Below are positions 17,546 to 25,324 of a stretch of 41,277 nucleotides of DNA, one piece after another. Origin of the DNA: Spirochaetota bacterium (GTDB lineage: Bacteria; Spirochaetota; B62-G9; DRHN01). Both the position numbers and the translations under genes were made by a program. A model generated the notes under the pieces. It had not been told where the DNA came from. It ran no database searches and saw nothing but the letters and a program-made list of their open reading frames with translations. The stretch is from assembly GCA_020342115.1 (NCBI GenBank), contig CP070841.1:2573177-2614453 (forward strand), written 5' to 3'. Each line of letters starts with the position of its first letter. The first letter of the stretch is position 1.

Positions 17546-17573
17546 TTGACCTCAGCTGTGAGCTACATATATT
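17546..17573 (+). promoter_or_regulatory. sigma-70-type promoter for tpx
   Basis: TTGACC (17546-17551) and TATATT (17568-17573) are separated by 16 bp. The start codon lies 26 bp downstream with AGGAGAGG at 17587-17594. The position and match are good. No operator is obvious apart from the stem-loop just upstream. Confidence 0.6.
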
Positions 17574-17599
17574 CTTAGTAAAAAATAGGAGAGGTTTCG

Positions 17600-18103
17600 A
17601 TGGCAGAGATTACACTGGAAGGGGAAAAGATTCATACATCCGGGAAGCTCCCAAAAGTTGGGAAAAAGGCACCCGATTTTTTACTCGTAAAGGGAGATCT
17701 GAGCGATGTTACACTGAAGGATTTTTCGGGGAAGAAAAAAATTCTCAATATTGTACCGAGTCTCGATACCGGGGTGTGTGCAGCTTCTGCAAAAAGGTTC
17801 AACGAAGTTGCAAAGGAGCTTAAGGATACAGTTATCATCACCATCTCAAACGATCTTCCCTTCGCTCAAGAGAGGTTCTGTGGAGCAGAAGGAATAGACA
17901 ATGTGGTTACGCTTTCACAGCTCAGAAACAGGACATTTGGTAAGAAGTACGGGATTGAGATAGTGGATGGGCCGATGGCAGGACTATTAGGCAGGGCTAT
18001 TGTGGTGCTGGACAGCCAAGATACGGTGATATATACAGAGCTTGTCCCTGAGATTACTCAGGAGCCTGACTACGAAGCCGCAGTTGAGGCTGTGAAAAGC
18101 TAG
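17600..18103 (+). CDS. tpx: thiol peroxidase (atypical 2-Cys peroxiredoxin)
   Basis: Tpx reduces hydrogen peroxide and alkyl hydroperoxides using thioredoxin. The 167 residues match the family length. The peroxidatic Cys60 sits in the PSLDTGVC motif and the resolving Cys94 in ERFCGA, the spacing of the Tpx subfamily. The C-terminal GLLGRAIVVLD block is conserved. It has its own promoter and a strong AGGAGAGG site. It ends 1 bp from the oppositely oriented EIIA gene. It indicates a need to survive oxygen or peroxide exposure. Confidence 0.96.
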   Translation: MAEITLEGEKIHTSGKLPKVGKKAPDFLLVKGDLSDVTLKDFSGKKKILNIVPSLDTGVCAASAKRFNEVAKELKDTVIITISNDLPFAQERFCGAEGIDNVVTLSQLRNRTFGKKYGIEIVDGPMAGLLGRAIVVLDSQDTVIYTELVPEITQEPDYEAAVEAVKS

Positions 18104-18104
18104 G

Positions 18105-18923
18105 TTATAGGGTTTCTATTGAACCCTTCATAGAAGAAATATCGAGTGTAAAAATCAACGCACCCGAATGGGTGTCCAGATCACCCATAATATCCTCTAT
18201 TCCCTCAATAAGGGGTTGAACATCGTTTTCCGGGACAATGGTCATTATTGTTTTACTCATATCTTTATGTTCTCCAAGGAAATTTAAAAAATCACCAAAG
18301 AGAGGGACCTTTGAAAGAACATCACTGATTCCTACTGAGTCCATTACAGATGCCCCCCTAATTCCTCTTTCGAGAAAGAGCTGAACGATATCATCGAGAA
18401 ATCGTCTTTCATAGAGAACAATGAATAAGAGTTTGTTTTTTTCTTTCTCTTTCTTTTTTGGAAGTTCTCCGGTTATGTGTCTGAGAAAAACTTCCCTCAG
18501 TACTGTCGGATTTCCGGCTTCAAGCATCTCCTTTACTGCATTTTTGTTTTTTGCTACACGTGAGACCTGAGCAAGCAGTTTAAGATATTCCTGAGAGCGC
18601 TCTTCAGGTCCTACTATGATGAAGAAGAGGCGGGATTTTTTGCCATCAAGGGCTTTGAAATCCACCCCCCGCTTTGAGACTGCAATACCAAGCACAAAAG
18701 AGCTTAATCCCTTAATTCTTGTATGAGGAATTGCAATTCCTTTCTCCAATCCTGTTGACCCCTGCTGTTCTCGAAATTCGAGTGCCTGCAGAAGTTCCTC
18801 ATAGCTTTTTTCCTTTACAGTCACCGAGATCAGTCTTGCAATCTTGGAAAGGCATTCCTGTTTGTTTTTTGCGGTGAGGGTTACGGAGCATGCCTCCTCT
18901 TTCAAGGCTTCGAATATATCCAT
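18105..18923 (-). CDS. PTS EIIA (PtsN-like) domain fused to a PII-like domain
   Basis: Residues 1-150 form a type-2 PTS EIIA domain with the phosphorylatable His67 in GIAIPHTR. After a lysine-rich linker (about 156-163), residues 164-272 show a strand-helix-strand pattern like PII/CutA-type trimeric sensors. It starts LLFIVLYERRFLDDIV, has a flexible mid-region in the T-loop position, and then a second strand-helix-strand half (KTIMTIVPENDV ... ALIFTLDI). No sugar permease is nearby. The gene lies 16 bp behind a CPA2 cation antiporter, so a regulatory role on that transporter is likely, as PtsN regulates potassium transport elsewhere. The EIIA assignment is firm and the PII-like one is moderate. 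Confidence 0.8.
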   Translation of the reverse strand: MDIFEALKEEACSVTLTAKNKQECLSKIARLISVTVKEKSYEELLQALEFREQQGSTGLEKGIAIPHTRIKGLSSFVLGIAVSKRGVDFKALDGKKSRLFFIIVGPEERSQEYLKLLAQVSRVAKNKNAVKEMLEAGNPTVLREVFLRHITGELPKKKEKEKNKLLFIVLYERRFLDDIVQLFLERGIRGASVMDSVGISDVLSKVPLFGDFLNFLGEHKDMSKTIMTIVPENDVQPLIEGIEDIMGDLDTHSGALIFTLDISSMKGSIETL

Positions 18924-18939
18924 CCTGTATTATCCTCCA

Positions 18940-20163
18940 TCACAAGTCAGCCCCATGCTTTAATCCAAACTTTGAGATAATAGGACCGACAAGTTCATTT
19001 ATAAATACACTGAGTAGCACAATATTCACGATAATAGACAACTCGGGCAATGATGAAGAGGCAATTTGATATGTTTGGATAAACAGTGCGAGTCCAATAG
19101 CCACACCTGCCTGAGGGAAGAGACAGAATCCAAGGAAGTTTCTGATTTTTTTGGGTACTTTTGTAATGGTTCCTGCGAGTGTGATGCCAGAGAATTTTCC
19201 CATGAATCGACTGGCTATGTATATAATTCCTAGCATTACCACTGTTCCGTTAGCAAAGATGGAGATGTCGAGCTGTGTTCCTGCAAGTATGAAGAAGAGT
19301 GCAAAGATTGGTGGTGTCAGTGGTTCAATTATGGTGAAAATTCTACGGTTTTTTGGAGAAAGATTAATAATTGTTGCCCCCATAGCCATATTAGCGATAA
19401 GTAGAGAGAGATGAAATATCATACTCAATGAAGAAACGAGAAAAAGGATTGAAAGCGATATAAGCATAATCTCATTGATTCTATATTTTTTAATAGTAAG
19501 CATGTGAATGAGAAATCCTCCGGTAATCCCGATTACAAGGGAAAGTGCAAGCTCTAGAATTGAAGAGAAGATCTCTCCTTTTACAGCAACACCTGTGAGA
19601 GCAGGCGAGACTAAGGCAAATGTTATACTGAAGAGGATGACGCACATCGCATCATCAAAGGCAACTACACCGTAGAGATAATCGATAAATTTGCCCCTTG
19701 CCCTGAGTTCTTTGATGATGACAACCGTTGCAGCTGGTGCAGTAGCAGCAGAAATAGCACCGAGTAGAAAGGCAATTGGAGTGTTTACTCCGAAGAGGAT
19801 GAGAAAAGATGTAACGAATATATAGGCAAAAATTGCCTCGAAGAGAGTGAGCACTAATATATTCAGGCCTGTCTGTTTTATCTTGGTAATGCTAAACTCT
19901 CCACCTATGGTCAGGGCGATGAGCCCCAGTGCGATTTCAGTAATGCTGGACAGGCTTGTTCCCATCTGGGCATCTATGATTCCTGTGACTGAATTACCGA
20001 GAACGAGTCCTGCAAGTATATACCCTGTGATGGCTGGAAGCCTTATTGTTTCAAAGAGCTTGCCCAGAAAGTATCCAACAAGAAGAAGAATACCCACGCT
20101 GAGAATGGCATGCTGGTGAAAAATTTCCAGAGCAGGTCCTAGAAGCTGAATAAGGGACTGCAT
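18940..20163 (-). CDS. CPA2-family cation:proton antiporter
   Basis: The 407-residue protein has about 12 membrane helices and no C-terminal RCK/TrkA domain, so it is the bare transport module. Family signatures are TGYILAGLVLG near the N-terminus, the SAATAPAA unwound-helix region and the acidic pair in VVAFDDAM, a likely ion-binding site. Na+/H+ or K+/H+ exchange is expected. It is the first gene of a two-gene operon with the EIIA/PII-like protein, which may replace the missing cytoplasmic regulatory domain. Confidence 0.88.
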   Translation of the reverse strand: MQSLIQLLGPALEIFHQHAILSVGILLLVGYFLGKLFETIRLPAITGYILAGLVLGNSVTGIIDAQMGTSLSSITEIALGLIALTIGGEFSITKIKQTGLNILVLTLFEAIFAYIFVTSFLILFGVNTPIAFLLGAISAATAPAATVVIIKELRARGKFIDYLYGVVAFDDAMCVILFSITFALVSPALTGVAVKGEIFSSILELALSLVIGITGGFLIHMLTIKKYRINEIMLISLSILFLVSSLSMIFHLSLLIANMAMGATIINLSPKNRRIFTIIEPLTPPIFALFFILAGTQLDISIFANGTVVMLGIIYIASRFMGKFSGITLAGTITKVPKKIRNFLGFCLFPQAGVAIGLALFIQTYQIASSSLPELSIIVNIVLLSVFINELVGPIISKFGLKHGADL

Positions 20164-20252
20164 ATACTATTCCTGGCTGTATTATTAAACAAGTTAAAGA
20201 AATATTTAAAGCAAGTGCTTAGTCAAGTAATACTTTGACTGTCGCTTAGTAT

Positions 20253-20300
20253 ATAATACAATTTCTTTTTTGAAGAAAACAACTTAACCACCAAGAACTA
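20253..20300. repeat. inverted-repeat element B, half copy
   Basis: The right arm CACCAAGAACT (20289-20299) and the inner patch TATAATACAATT upstream match copy 3 at 25509-25604. The left arm is absent. It lies between the antiporter start and the tRNA gene. Confidence 0.45.
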
Positions 20301-20346
20301 ATTTGATTTTTTCCATTATGTTTTTTACTTTATATTTTGAAAACAG

Positions 20347-20434
20347 GGAGAGATGTCCGAGAGGCCGAAGGAGCACGCTTGGAAAGCGTGTGTACCTCAA
20401 AAGGGTACCGTGGGTTCGAATCCCACTCTCTCCG
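20347..20434 (+). tRNA. tRNA-Ser (GGA)
   Basis: This 88-nt tRNA has a perfect 7-bp acceptor stem (GGAGAGA with TCTCTCC) and the discriminator G expected for serine. It has the long variable arm of class II tRNAs, a GGTTCGAATCC T-arm, and the anticodon GGA in the loop CTTGGAAAG. The 3' CCA is not encoded. It reads UCC and UCU codons. Confidence 0.96.
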
Positions 20435-20464
20435 ATACCAGTCTATAGTACAGAGCCGTATTGG

Positions 20465-20638
20465 CAGTGCCTGATTGATATTGTCTGAGAAGCCGCGGTT
20501 GCATCTTAAAAAACCTGTGTTACAGTGCCTGATTGATATTGTCTGAGAAGCCGCGGTTGTATCTTAAAAAGCCTGTGTTACAGTGCCTGATTGATATTGT
20601 CTGAGAAGCCGCGGTTGCATCTAAAAAAGCCTGTGTTA
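20465..20638. repeat. three 58-bp tandem repeats abutting the SRP RNA gene
   Basis: Units start at 20465, 20523 and 20581, each 58 bp, with only a few differences (for example GCATC/GTATC and the A-run length). Each opens with CAGTGCCTGATTGATATTG and ends AAAAGCCTGTGTTA. The SRP RNA begins at the next 58-bp step (20639) with the same CAGTGCCTG. So the repeats duplicate the 5' border of the RNA gene. Confidence 0.85.
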
Positions 20639-20763
<125 letters not shown>

Positions 20764-20837
20764 TGAGACAGGCTTTTTAATAATAAACTAAGGCGCAACA
20801 TAAAGCATCAATCAGGCACTGTAACACAGGCTTTTTA
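20764..20837 (+). repeat. SRP RNA downstream flank with inverted copy of the 58-bp repeat junction
   Basis: Immediately after the SRP RNA comes GAGACAGGCTTTTTAA, a T-run that may end transcription. At 20807-20837 lies the exact 31-nt reverse complement of the upstream repeat junction at 20565-20595, and it also ends in CAGGCTTTTT. The SRP gene is therefore bracketed by inverted repeats related to its own ends. Confidence 0.75.
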
Positions 20838-20908
20838 TACGTCTTGCAATAGCGTGCAAATTGGGTTATTTTAATAAAGTGATTTGTTAGCCCTATCAGA
20901 AGGTCTCA

Positions 20909-22489
20909 GTGTCAATGTCTTATATTGTATCGGCGAGAAAGTACAGGCCACAGGTCTTTGAGGAGCTTATTGGCCAGGAGCATATTGCAAGCACCATCAA
21001 GAATGCAATAGTAAAAGGAAGGATCGGTCATGCCTACCTGTTCAGCGGTCCCAGAGGGGTGGGTAAAACATCTGCAGCGAGGATCTTTGCTAAAGCACTC
21101 AACTGTGAAAGTGGACCTACACAAAAGCCGTGTAACAAATGTGTATTCTGTACGGAAATAACAGAGGGTAGAGCGCTGGATCTTGTTGAGATAGATGGTG
21201 CATCGAACCGCAGGATCGATGAAGTAAGACAGATTAGAGAGAATGTTCGCTTTTCACCATCGTCAGCACGATACAAGGTCTATATTATTGATGAAGTTCA
21301 TATGCTTACTCCCGAAGCATTCAATGCCCTTTTAAAGACCCTGGAAGAACCTCCATCACATGTGGTTTTTATTTTTGCAACAACTCAGCTCAACAAGGTT
21401 CCTCAGACCATAAGATCACGATGTCAGCAGTTTGTGTTCAAGAGGGTGCCGATCCCTCTTATAATAGATGTTCTGAAAAGGATCATAAAAGATTTTTCAG
21501 TAAAGGCTGATGATAAAGCGTTGTTCTGGATTGCAAAAAATGCTTCGGGTTCTGTAAGGGATGCGGAATCGATCCTTGATCAGATGATCTCATACTCAGA
21601 GGAGAAGATAAAGGAGGAGGATGTCTTTTATGTGTTGGGATTGCCAGGGTATGATATATTCCACAGTTTTTTAGAGGCGATCTCAAAGCAGGATTCGAAA
21701 CAGTGCATTGCACTTCTTGAGCGCATTATAGCCGATGGATATGAGGTAAATGCCATAATCTCCGGAATGATAGAATATTTCAGAAACCTCCATATCCTTT
21801 CTGTTGACCAGGATACCCATGATCTTATCGATCTTCCAGATAGTGAGATCGACAGGATGAAGGAATTTTTAGAAAGCTATACTACAAAAGATATCAACAA
21901 CATACTTATCCTGCTTTCAAAGGTATACCTTGATGTGAGAAACTCGGGGCTTGCTCGAGAACTTTTTGAGATTACACTTATGAAACTCGTGCACTATAAA
22001 GAGATCATTCATCCTCCGACTCTCATACGCAAGCTCGAAGCACTCCAGAAGGTTGTGGGAAATGGTGAAGACAGGGAAACAGGAGATGCGGAGCCACTTT
22101 TTAACAGAACAGAAGAAGAGAGTCATGTTGATCTGGAAGGTGGGAACGGGGATGATATTGCAAAGAGAGTCGTCGGCCATTTTACGAAAAAACGCAGGGC
22201 GATTGCAGAGTTTCTGGGCAGGGCAAAAGACTATAGTCTTCAAAATAACATCTTAACCATACATTACGGGCGGGAACAGAAACTGAGCTATGAGCATGTG
22301 AGTGAAGATTCAACGAGACGTTACATAGAGAATGAGATTCGAGATTTTCTCGGGAAAGATATGAGGGTGAGTATTACTATCGATACGGAGAAACGGAAAA
22401 AGAAAGGAGAAGAGATTTCCCCCGGAGTGTCAAAGGTTTTAAAAGTATTCAAGGGAGAAATTGTATCTAAAAATAATTCTGGAGGATAA
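20909..22489 (+). CDS. dnaX: DNA polymerase III clamp-loader subunit gamma/tau
   Basis: DnaX is the AAA+ motor of the clamp loader. The 526-residue protein has Walker A GPRGVGKT at 47-54, the four zinc cysteines C66, C75, C78 and C81, and a DEVH Walker B at 129-132. A sensor-1 region with the SRC (RSRCQQF) arginine finger and the collar domain (about 225-365) follow. The C-terminal tail of about 150 residues is shorter than in E. coli tau, as in many bacteria. Start candidates are GTG 20909 (AGAAGG five bases upstream) or ATG 20915. It overlaps ybaB by one base. Confidence 0.96.
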   Translation: MSMSYIVSARKYRPQVFEELIGQEHIASTIKNAIVKGRIGHAYLFSGPRGVGKTSAARIFAKALNCESGPTQKPCNKCVFCTEITEGRALDLVEIDGASNRRIDEVRQIRENVRFSPSSARYKVYIIDEVHMLTPEAFNALLKTLEEPPSHVVFIFATTQLNKVPQTIRSRCQQFVFKRVPIPLIIDVLKRIIKDFSVKADDKALFWIAKNASGSVRDAESILDQMISYSEEKIKEEDVFYVLGLPGYDIFHSFLEAISKQDSKQCIALLERIIADGYEVNAIISGMIEYFRNLHILSVDQDTHDLIDLPDSEIDRMKEFLESYTTKDINNILILLSKVYLDVRNSGLARELFEITLMKLVHYKEIIHPPTLIRKLEALQKVVGNGEDRETGDAEPLFNRTEEESHVDLEGGNGDDIAKRVVGHFTKKRRAIAEFLGRAKDYSLQNNILTIHYGREQKLSYEHVSEDSTRRYIENEIRDFLGKDMRVSITIDTEKRKKKGEEISPGVSKVLKVFKGEIVSKNNSGG

Positions 22490-22812
22490 TGATGGGATTA
22501 AATATGAACTTTTTGCGCCAGGCACAGGAGCTGCAGGAGCGGATAAAGAAGCTGCAAGATGAGCTGGTTAATAAGTATGCAACAGGAAGCTCAGGAGGAG
22601 ACATGGTGAAGGCTACGGTTAATGGGAAACATGAGGTTATCGAAATTAAGATATCTAAAGAGATCATTGATCCGAAGGATATGGAGATGCTGGAAGACCT
22701 CGTCGTTGCGGCAGTAAACGATGGCATGCATAAGATTGATGAAACCATAAAGACGGAAATGGCTAAGGTGACTGGGGGTTTGAATATTCCTGGTCTTGAG
22801 GTGCCCTTTTAA
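22489..22812 (+). CDS. ybaB: YbaB/EbfC nucleoid-associated protein
   Basis: This small DNA-binding nucleoid protein has 107 residues, the family's usual length. It has an N-terminal helix rich in Glu/Lys/Gln (FLRQAQELQERIKKLQDEL) and the central TVNGKHEVIEIKIS strand pair. The upstream GGAGG (22481-22485) fits the second ATG (22492) slightly better than the first. Its position between dnaX and recR is the standard one. Confidence 0.94.
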   Translation: MMGLNMNFLRQAQELQERIKKLQDELVNKYATGSSGGDMVKATVNGKHEVIEIKISKEIIDPKDMEMLEDLVVAAVNDGMHKIDETIKTEMAKVTGGLNIPGLEVPF

Positions 22813-23409
22813 TTGAACGAGCAGAGTACAATCCAAAGACTTATAAACGAGTTGTCCAAACTTCCCGGTATTGGGCGGAAAACAGCCGAGAGATTGGCCT
22901 TTTACCTGCTTAAAGAGAGTGATAATGTGGGCAGAGGCCTTGCAGAGGCAATTCTCGAGGTCAAACAAAAAGTGAAGTTCTGTTCGGTGTGTGGAAATCT
23001 TACCGAAGGTGACCCCTGCGGGATCTGCTGTGATCCTCGCCGGAACAGGAAAATCGTCTGTGTTGTCGAAGAGCCCAAGGACATTTGGGCATTTGAGAAA
23101 CTCAGAACCTACAATGGTGTGTACCACGTTCTGATGGGCGTCATCTCCCCTCTCGACGGGGTCGGTCCGGAGAAACTTCGTATTAAGGAGCTTCTGAAGA
23201 GAATCGAAGCCTCGGAGACTGAGGAGATAATAATTGCTACAGATCCAAATGTAGAGGGTGATGCAACTGCGCTCTATCTATCGAAGCTCATCAAGCCTCT
23301 CGATATATCGGTTACAAGGATCGCAAGCGGACTACCTGTTGGAGGAGACCTCGAATATGCCGATTCTGTAACACTCTCAAAAGCCCTTTCTGGAAGAAGG
23401 CCCCTGTAA
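22813..23409 (+). CDS. recR: recombination mediator RecR
   Basis: RecR works with RecO/RecF to load RecA at gaps. The 198 residues comprise a helix-hairpin-helix (LSKLPGIGRKTAERLAF), a four-cysteine zinc site (C57, C60, C69, C72) and a TOPRIM domain (VVEEPKDIWAFE ... ATDPNVEGDATA). A C-terminal Walker-like tail with GLPVGGDLEYAD completes it. Translation starts at TTG right after the ybaB stop. Its own stop codon lies inside a perfect 20-bp hairpin (23406-23451). Confidence 0.95.
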   Translation: MNEQSTIQRLINELSKLPGIGRKTAERLAFYLLKESDNVGRGLAEAILEVKQKVKFCSVCGNLTEGDPCGICCDPRRNRKIVCVVEEPKDIWAFEKLRTYNGVYHVLMGVISPLDGVGPEKLRIKELLKRIEASETEEIIIATDPNVEGDATALYLSKLIKPLDISVTRIASGLPVGGDLEYADSVTLSKALSGRRPL

Positions 23410-23451
23410 ATTTCAGCGCTATGAGCTAACACTCATAGCGCTGAAATTTAC
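23406..23451. repeat. perfect 20-bp stem-loop over the recR stop codon
   Basis: The sequence from 23406 to 23425 pairs perfectly with 23432-23451 around the loop CTAACA. The stem contains AGCGCT-like GC pairs in the middle. No T-run follows on either strand, so it is not a typical intrinsic terminator. Confidence 0.85.
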
Positions 23452-23453
23452 CC

Positions 23454-23549
23454 TGAGTTTGAGCTCTGAGTTATAGTTCATTTGAACCATAACTCATGGG
23501 TTGAATCTCAGAGCTGTAGCTCAGAGATTCAAATCAGTGCTCAAACTCA
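23454..23549. other. predicted three-way-junction structure
   Basis: An 11-bp outer stem (TGAGTTTGAGC 23454-23464 with GCTCAAACTCA 23539-23549) encloses two hairpins. One is at 23467-23496 (12-13 bp with one mismatch, loop ATTT). The other is at 23501-23532 (9 bp TTGAATCTC/GAGATTCAA plus an inner AGCT/AGCT). The arrangement could be a structured 5' leader for the small gene at 23587, or folded single-stranded DNA of a mobile cassette. I know no named RNA family that it matches. Confidence 0.65.
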
Positions 23550-23586
23550 ATGTTCTTGCCCACCTTTATTGAAGGAGAACGGTTTT

Positions 23587-23835
23587 ATGAAGGGTATAGT
23601 TGATGGTGATGCAGGTATATGCGGATTTAGTGCTCACATAGAAACAGAAGCTCCGGATGTTTTTGGACCATGCACTGTCACTTTAGCGACAGAGTGTAAA
23701 AATCTGCAAGAGCTTGGGAATCAATTTGAAATAGACATAATGGATACCTTGAAAAGGGGCTACAATTCCACTTTTTTCAAGAGAGTGTTTGAACTCACAC
23801 CTCCTATTCATGGTGAATGTGCAGGGTATTTCTGA
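23587..23835 (+). CDS. small Cys-containing protein, probably interrupted by a stop in a hairpin
   Basis: The start at 23587 is chosen because AAGGAG (23572-23577) lies 9 nt upstream. The frame further upstream is the hairpin region. The 82-residue product (MKGIVDGDAGICGFSAHIE ...) resembles a small uncharacterised family of about 95 residues, possibly DUF6951, that usually ends in a xGxALPKDVxIxIxKE-type tail. Here the frame stops at TGA 23833, inside a perfect 15-bp hairpin. Reading on in the same frame gives 35 more sense codons ending GGVALPKDISIRIRKE and TAA at 23941. So the gene looks disrupted by a palindromic insert, or is recoded at the TGA. Function unknown. Confidence 0.6.
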   Translation: MKGIVDGDAGICGFSAHIETEAPDVFGPCTVTLATECKNLQELGNQFEIDIMDTLKRGYNSTFFKRVFELTPPIHGECAGYF

Positions 23836-23858
23836 GTTCCAAAGGAACTCAGAAATAC
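23826..23858. repeat. perfect 15-bp hairpin at the stop codon of the small gene
   Basis: The stem GTATTTCTGAGTTCC (23826-23840) pairs exactly with 23844-23858 around the loop AAA. The in-frame TGA (23833-23835) is in the 5' arm. A second short hairpin, GTGATC/GATCAC, follows at 23861-23876. No T-run follows. Confidence 0.8.
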
Positions 23859-23951
23859 TAGTGATCTCTGGGATCACCGGAAGAAGGTTTCAGGTGGTGT
23901 TGCACTGCCCAAGGATATCAGTATTAGAATAAGAAAGGAATAACTACATAC

Positions 23952-24542
23952 ATGGATACGCTGCTTGCTGTATACGGAAGTCCAAGGAAAGGAGGAAACA
24001 GCGATACTCTCATGGGGTACTTTCTCGAAGGTGTGGAGAGGTCACAGTATAAAACCGAACGGGTATTTCTCAGAGATCTCAATATACTCCCGTGCACAGG
24101 TTGCAAAGGCTGTGAAAAAACAGGTAAGTGCGTGCTCGAGGATAACATGGGCGGGCTTTACGATAAACTGCTTACCTATAATCGTATTGTCATGGCCTTC
24201 CCGGTATTTTTCCTGGGACCCCCAGCAATAGTGAAAACATTTATCGACAGAGTGCAGGCCTTATGGACCAGGAGGCATGTGCTGGGTTCTGTCGGTGATA
24301 ATAAAGCCAAGAGGGAGGGCTTTTTACTTTCGGTAGGTGGTTATAAAAAAAGTGAGAGGATATTTAGCTGCAGCGTCACCATTGTGAAGGCCTTTTACTC
24401 TGCCTGTGGTTTTAGATACAACGGGGCGCTCCTCTATCCAGGTGTTGATAATCTTCATGATGTGAAGAGGAGAGAAGATATAAAAAAAGATGCGCTGCGG
24501 GCTGGCAGTGAGTTTGTAGGGAGGAGCTATTCGAACGTATAG
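23952..24542 (+). CDS. iron-sulfur flavoprotein (NADPH-dependent FMN reductase fold)
   Basis: The 196-residue protein has a flavodoxin-like fold that starts with the FMN-phosphate loop GSPRKGGNSDTL (9-20). The compact cysteine motif CX2CX2CX5C at C48, C51, C54 and C60 is the [4Fe-4S] signature of the Isf family of anaerobes. The later MAFPVFFLGPPAIVKTFIDR segment is conserved in the same family. It probably shuttles electrons or reduces oxygen/peroxide. It follows the disrupted small gene and is tail-to-tail with the next gene, with a 16-bp overlap. Confidence 0.85.
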   Translation: MDTLLAVYGSPRKGGNSDTLMGYFLEGVERSQYKTERVFLRDLNILPCTGCKGCEKTGKCVLEDNMGGLYDKLLTYNRIVMAFPVFFLGPPAIVKTFIDRVQALWTRRHVLGSVGDNKAKREGFLLSVGGYKKSERIFSCSVTIVKAFYSACGFRYNGALLYPGVDNLHDVKRREDIKKDALRAGSEFVGRSYSNV

Positions 24543-25324
24543 TAACCCACATCTTTCAGTTCATCCGGCAGGCATATCTCATGCTCTTTATAGTTATCCA
24601 GAATATCCTGATTGAAAACCTTGTAGAAATCACCATTTGTGAGGTTCAGGATGTCCTCATAGGTGATATTCTTGAAGTAAAAACCCTTGCGGTTTCCATA
24701 CGGGATAACCTCAGGTTTGTCGGTGATTAGATAACAATGACCTTCCGTTGTTTCATAGAGCTTGAGTGATCTGCTTGAGCCGATGAGAACGTTTTTTGTT
24801 TTAAGCGCTATTTTCAGGATGAGGTTGTTAGAATAGAGTATTGAATCGCTTATTACCATTGTGATAGACTCTGGGCCATACTCTGTTATGTAAGCACTGA
24901 AGAGCTTATTAAGCTTGAGGCCGAAATTCGGTTTCTCACCTGAGAATGAATGTTTGTTATAGTTCATGGCACCGTTGTATTCTAGTTTAGTATATTCTTT
25001 CTTCAAAGGCAAGCTTCTTGTTTGCGTTTGAGGATTTTTTATACTTTCCAGTTTTTTTCTGATCTCAAGTAGTTTGTTTGAAAAGCTTCTGATCGTCTTG
25101 TTGAAGTCAGTATAGAGAAGCTTCAGCTTAAGTGCTAATTCCTCTGTTTGTTTCTGAGTGACGATCGTTTCCTCTAGAATGTTGTACACACTCGCCATCT
25201 CCTCCTGATTGAGGTTTTCAACAATGGGGAAAAGTGGGAGGATCTTTTCCTGCAGCTCGTCATTGAGTCGATATTTTCTCAATAACTCAATAACTTTCTT
25301 CTGGACTTCGTTCTTTGTCATCAT
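24527..25324 (-). CDS. hypothetical protein with N-terminal coiled coil
   Basis: I do not recognise this 265-residue protein. Residues 1-100 are helical and charged, with likely coiled coil at about 55-95 (EELALKLKLLYTDF ... LEIRKKLESI). Residues 120-265 look alpha/beta, with strands such as ITMVISDSILYS and NVLIGSS followed by GHCYLITDKPEVIPYG. There is no signal peptide or membrane segment. Its start faces a repeat-rich 317-bp spacer. It overlaps the flavoprotein gene at the 3' end. Base composition matches its neighbours. Confidence 0.6.
   Translation of the reverse strand: MMTKNEVQKKVIELLRKYRLNDELQEKILPLFPIVENLNQEEMASVYNILEETIVTQKQTEELALKLKLLYTDFNKTIRSFSNKLLEIRKKLESIKNPQTQTRSLPLKKEYTKLEYNGAMNYNKHSFSGEKPNFGLKLNKLFSAYITEYGPESITMVISDSILYSNNLILKIALKTKNVLIGSSRSLKLYETTEGHCYLITDKPEVIPYGNRKGFYFKNITYEDILNLTNGDFYKVFNQDILDNYKEHEICLPDELKDVGYYTFE

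Larger units (their letters stand above)
17140..17599. other. intergenic region with tandem repeats and tpx promoter
   Basis: This 460-bp region contains the two 85-bp palindromic repeat units (17271-17440), a small CCAGTC/GACTGG stem-loop (17504-17520) and the tpx promoter and ribosome site, the main ones listed separately. No open reading frame in it looks like a gene. Confidence 0.6.

Noticed and set aside
20303-20488. Short open frame over the tRNA-Ser
   Set aside because: It overlaps a clear tRNA and has no protein-like features.
20465-20638. Possible CRISPR array
   Set aside because: The whole 58-bp unit is repeated with no variable spacers, there are only three units, and no cas genes are near. 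They are tandem duplications of the SRP RNA flank.
23406-23451. Rho-independent terminator after recR
   Set aside because: The stem is perfect, but no T-run follows on either strand. I list it as a hairpin only.
23826-23876. Bacterial SECIS element making the TGA a selenocysteine codon
   Set aside because: The TGA lies within the stem rather than upstream of it, the loop is AAA without the usual features, and no Sec machinery is visible. I kept it only as an alternative to gene interruption.
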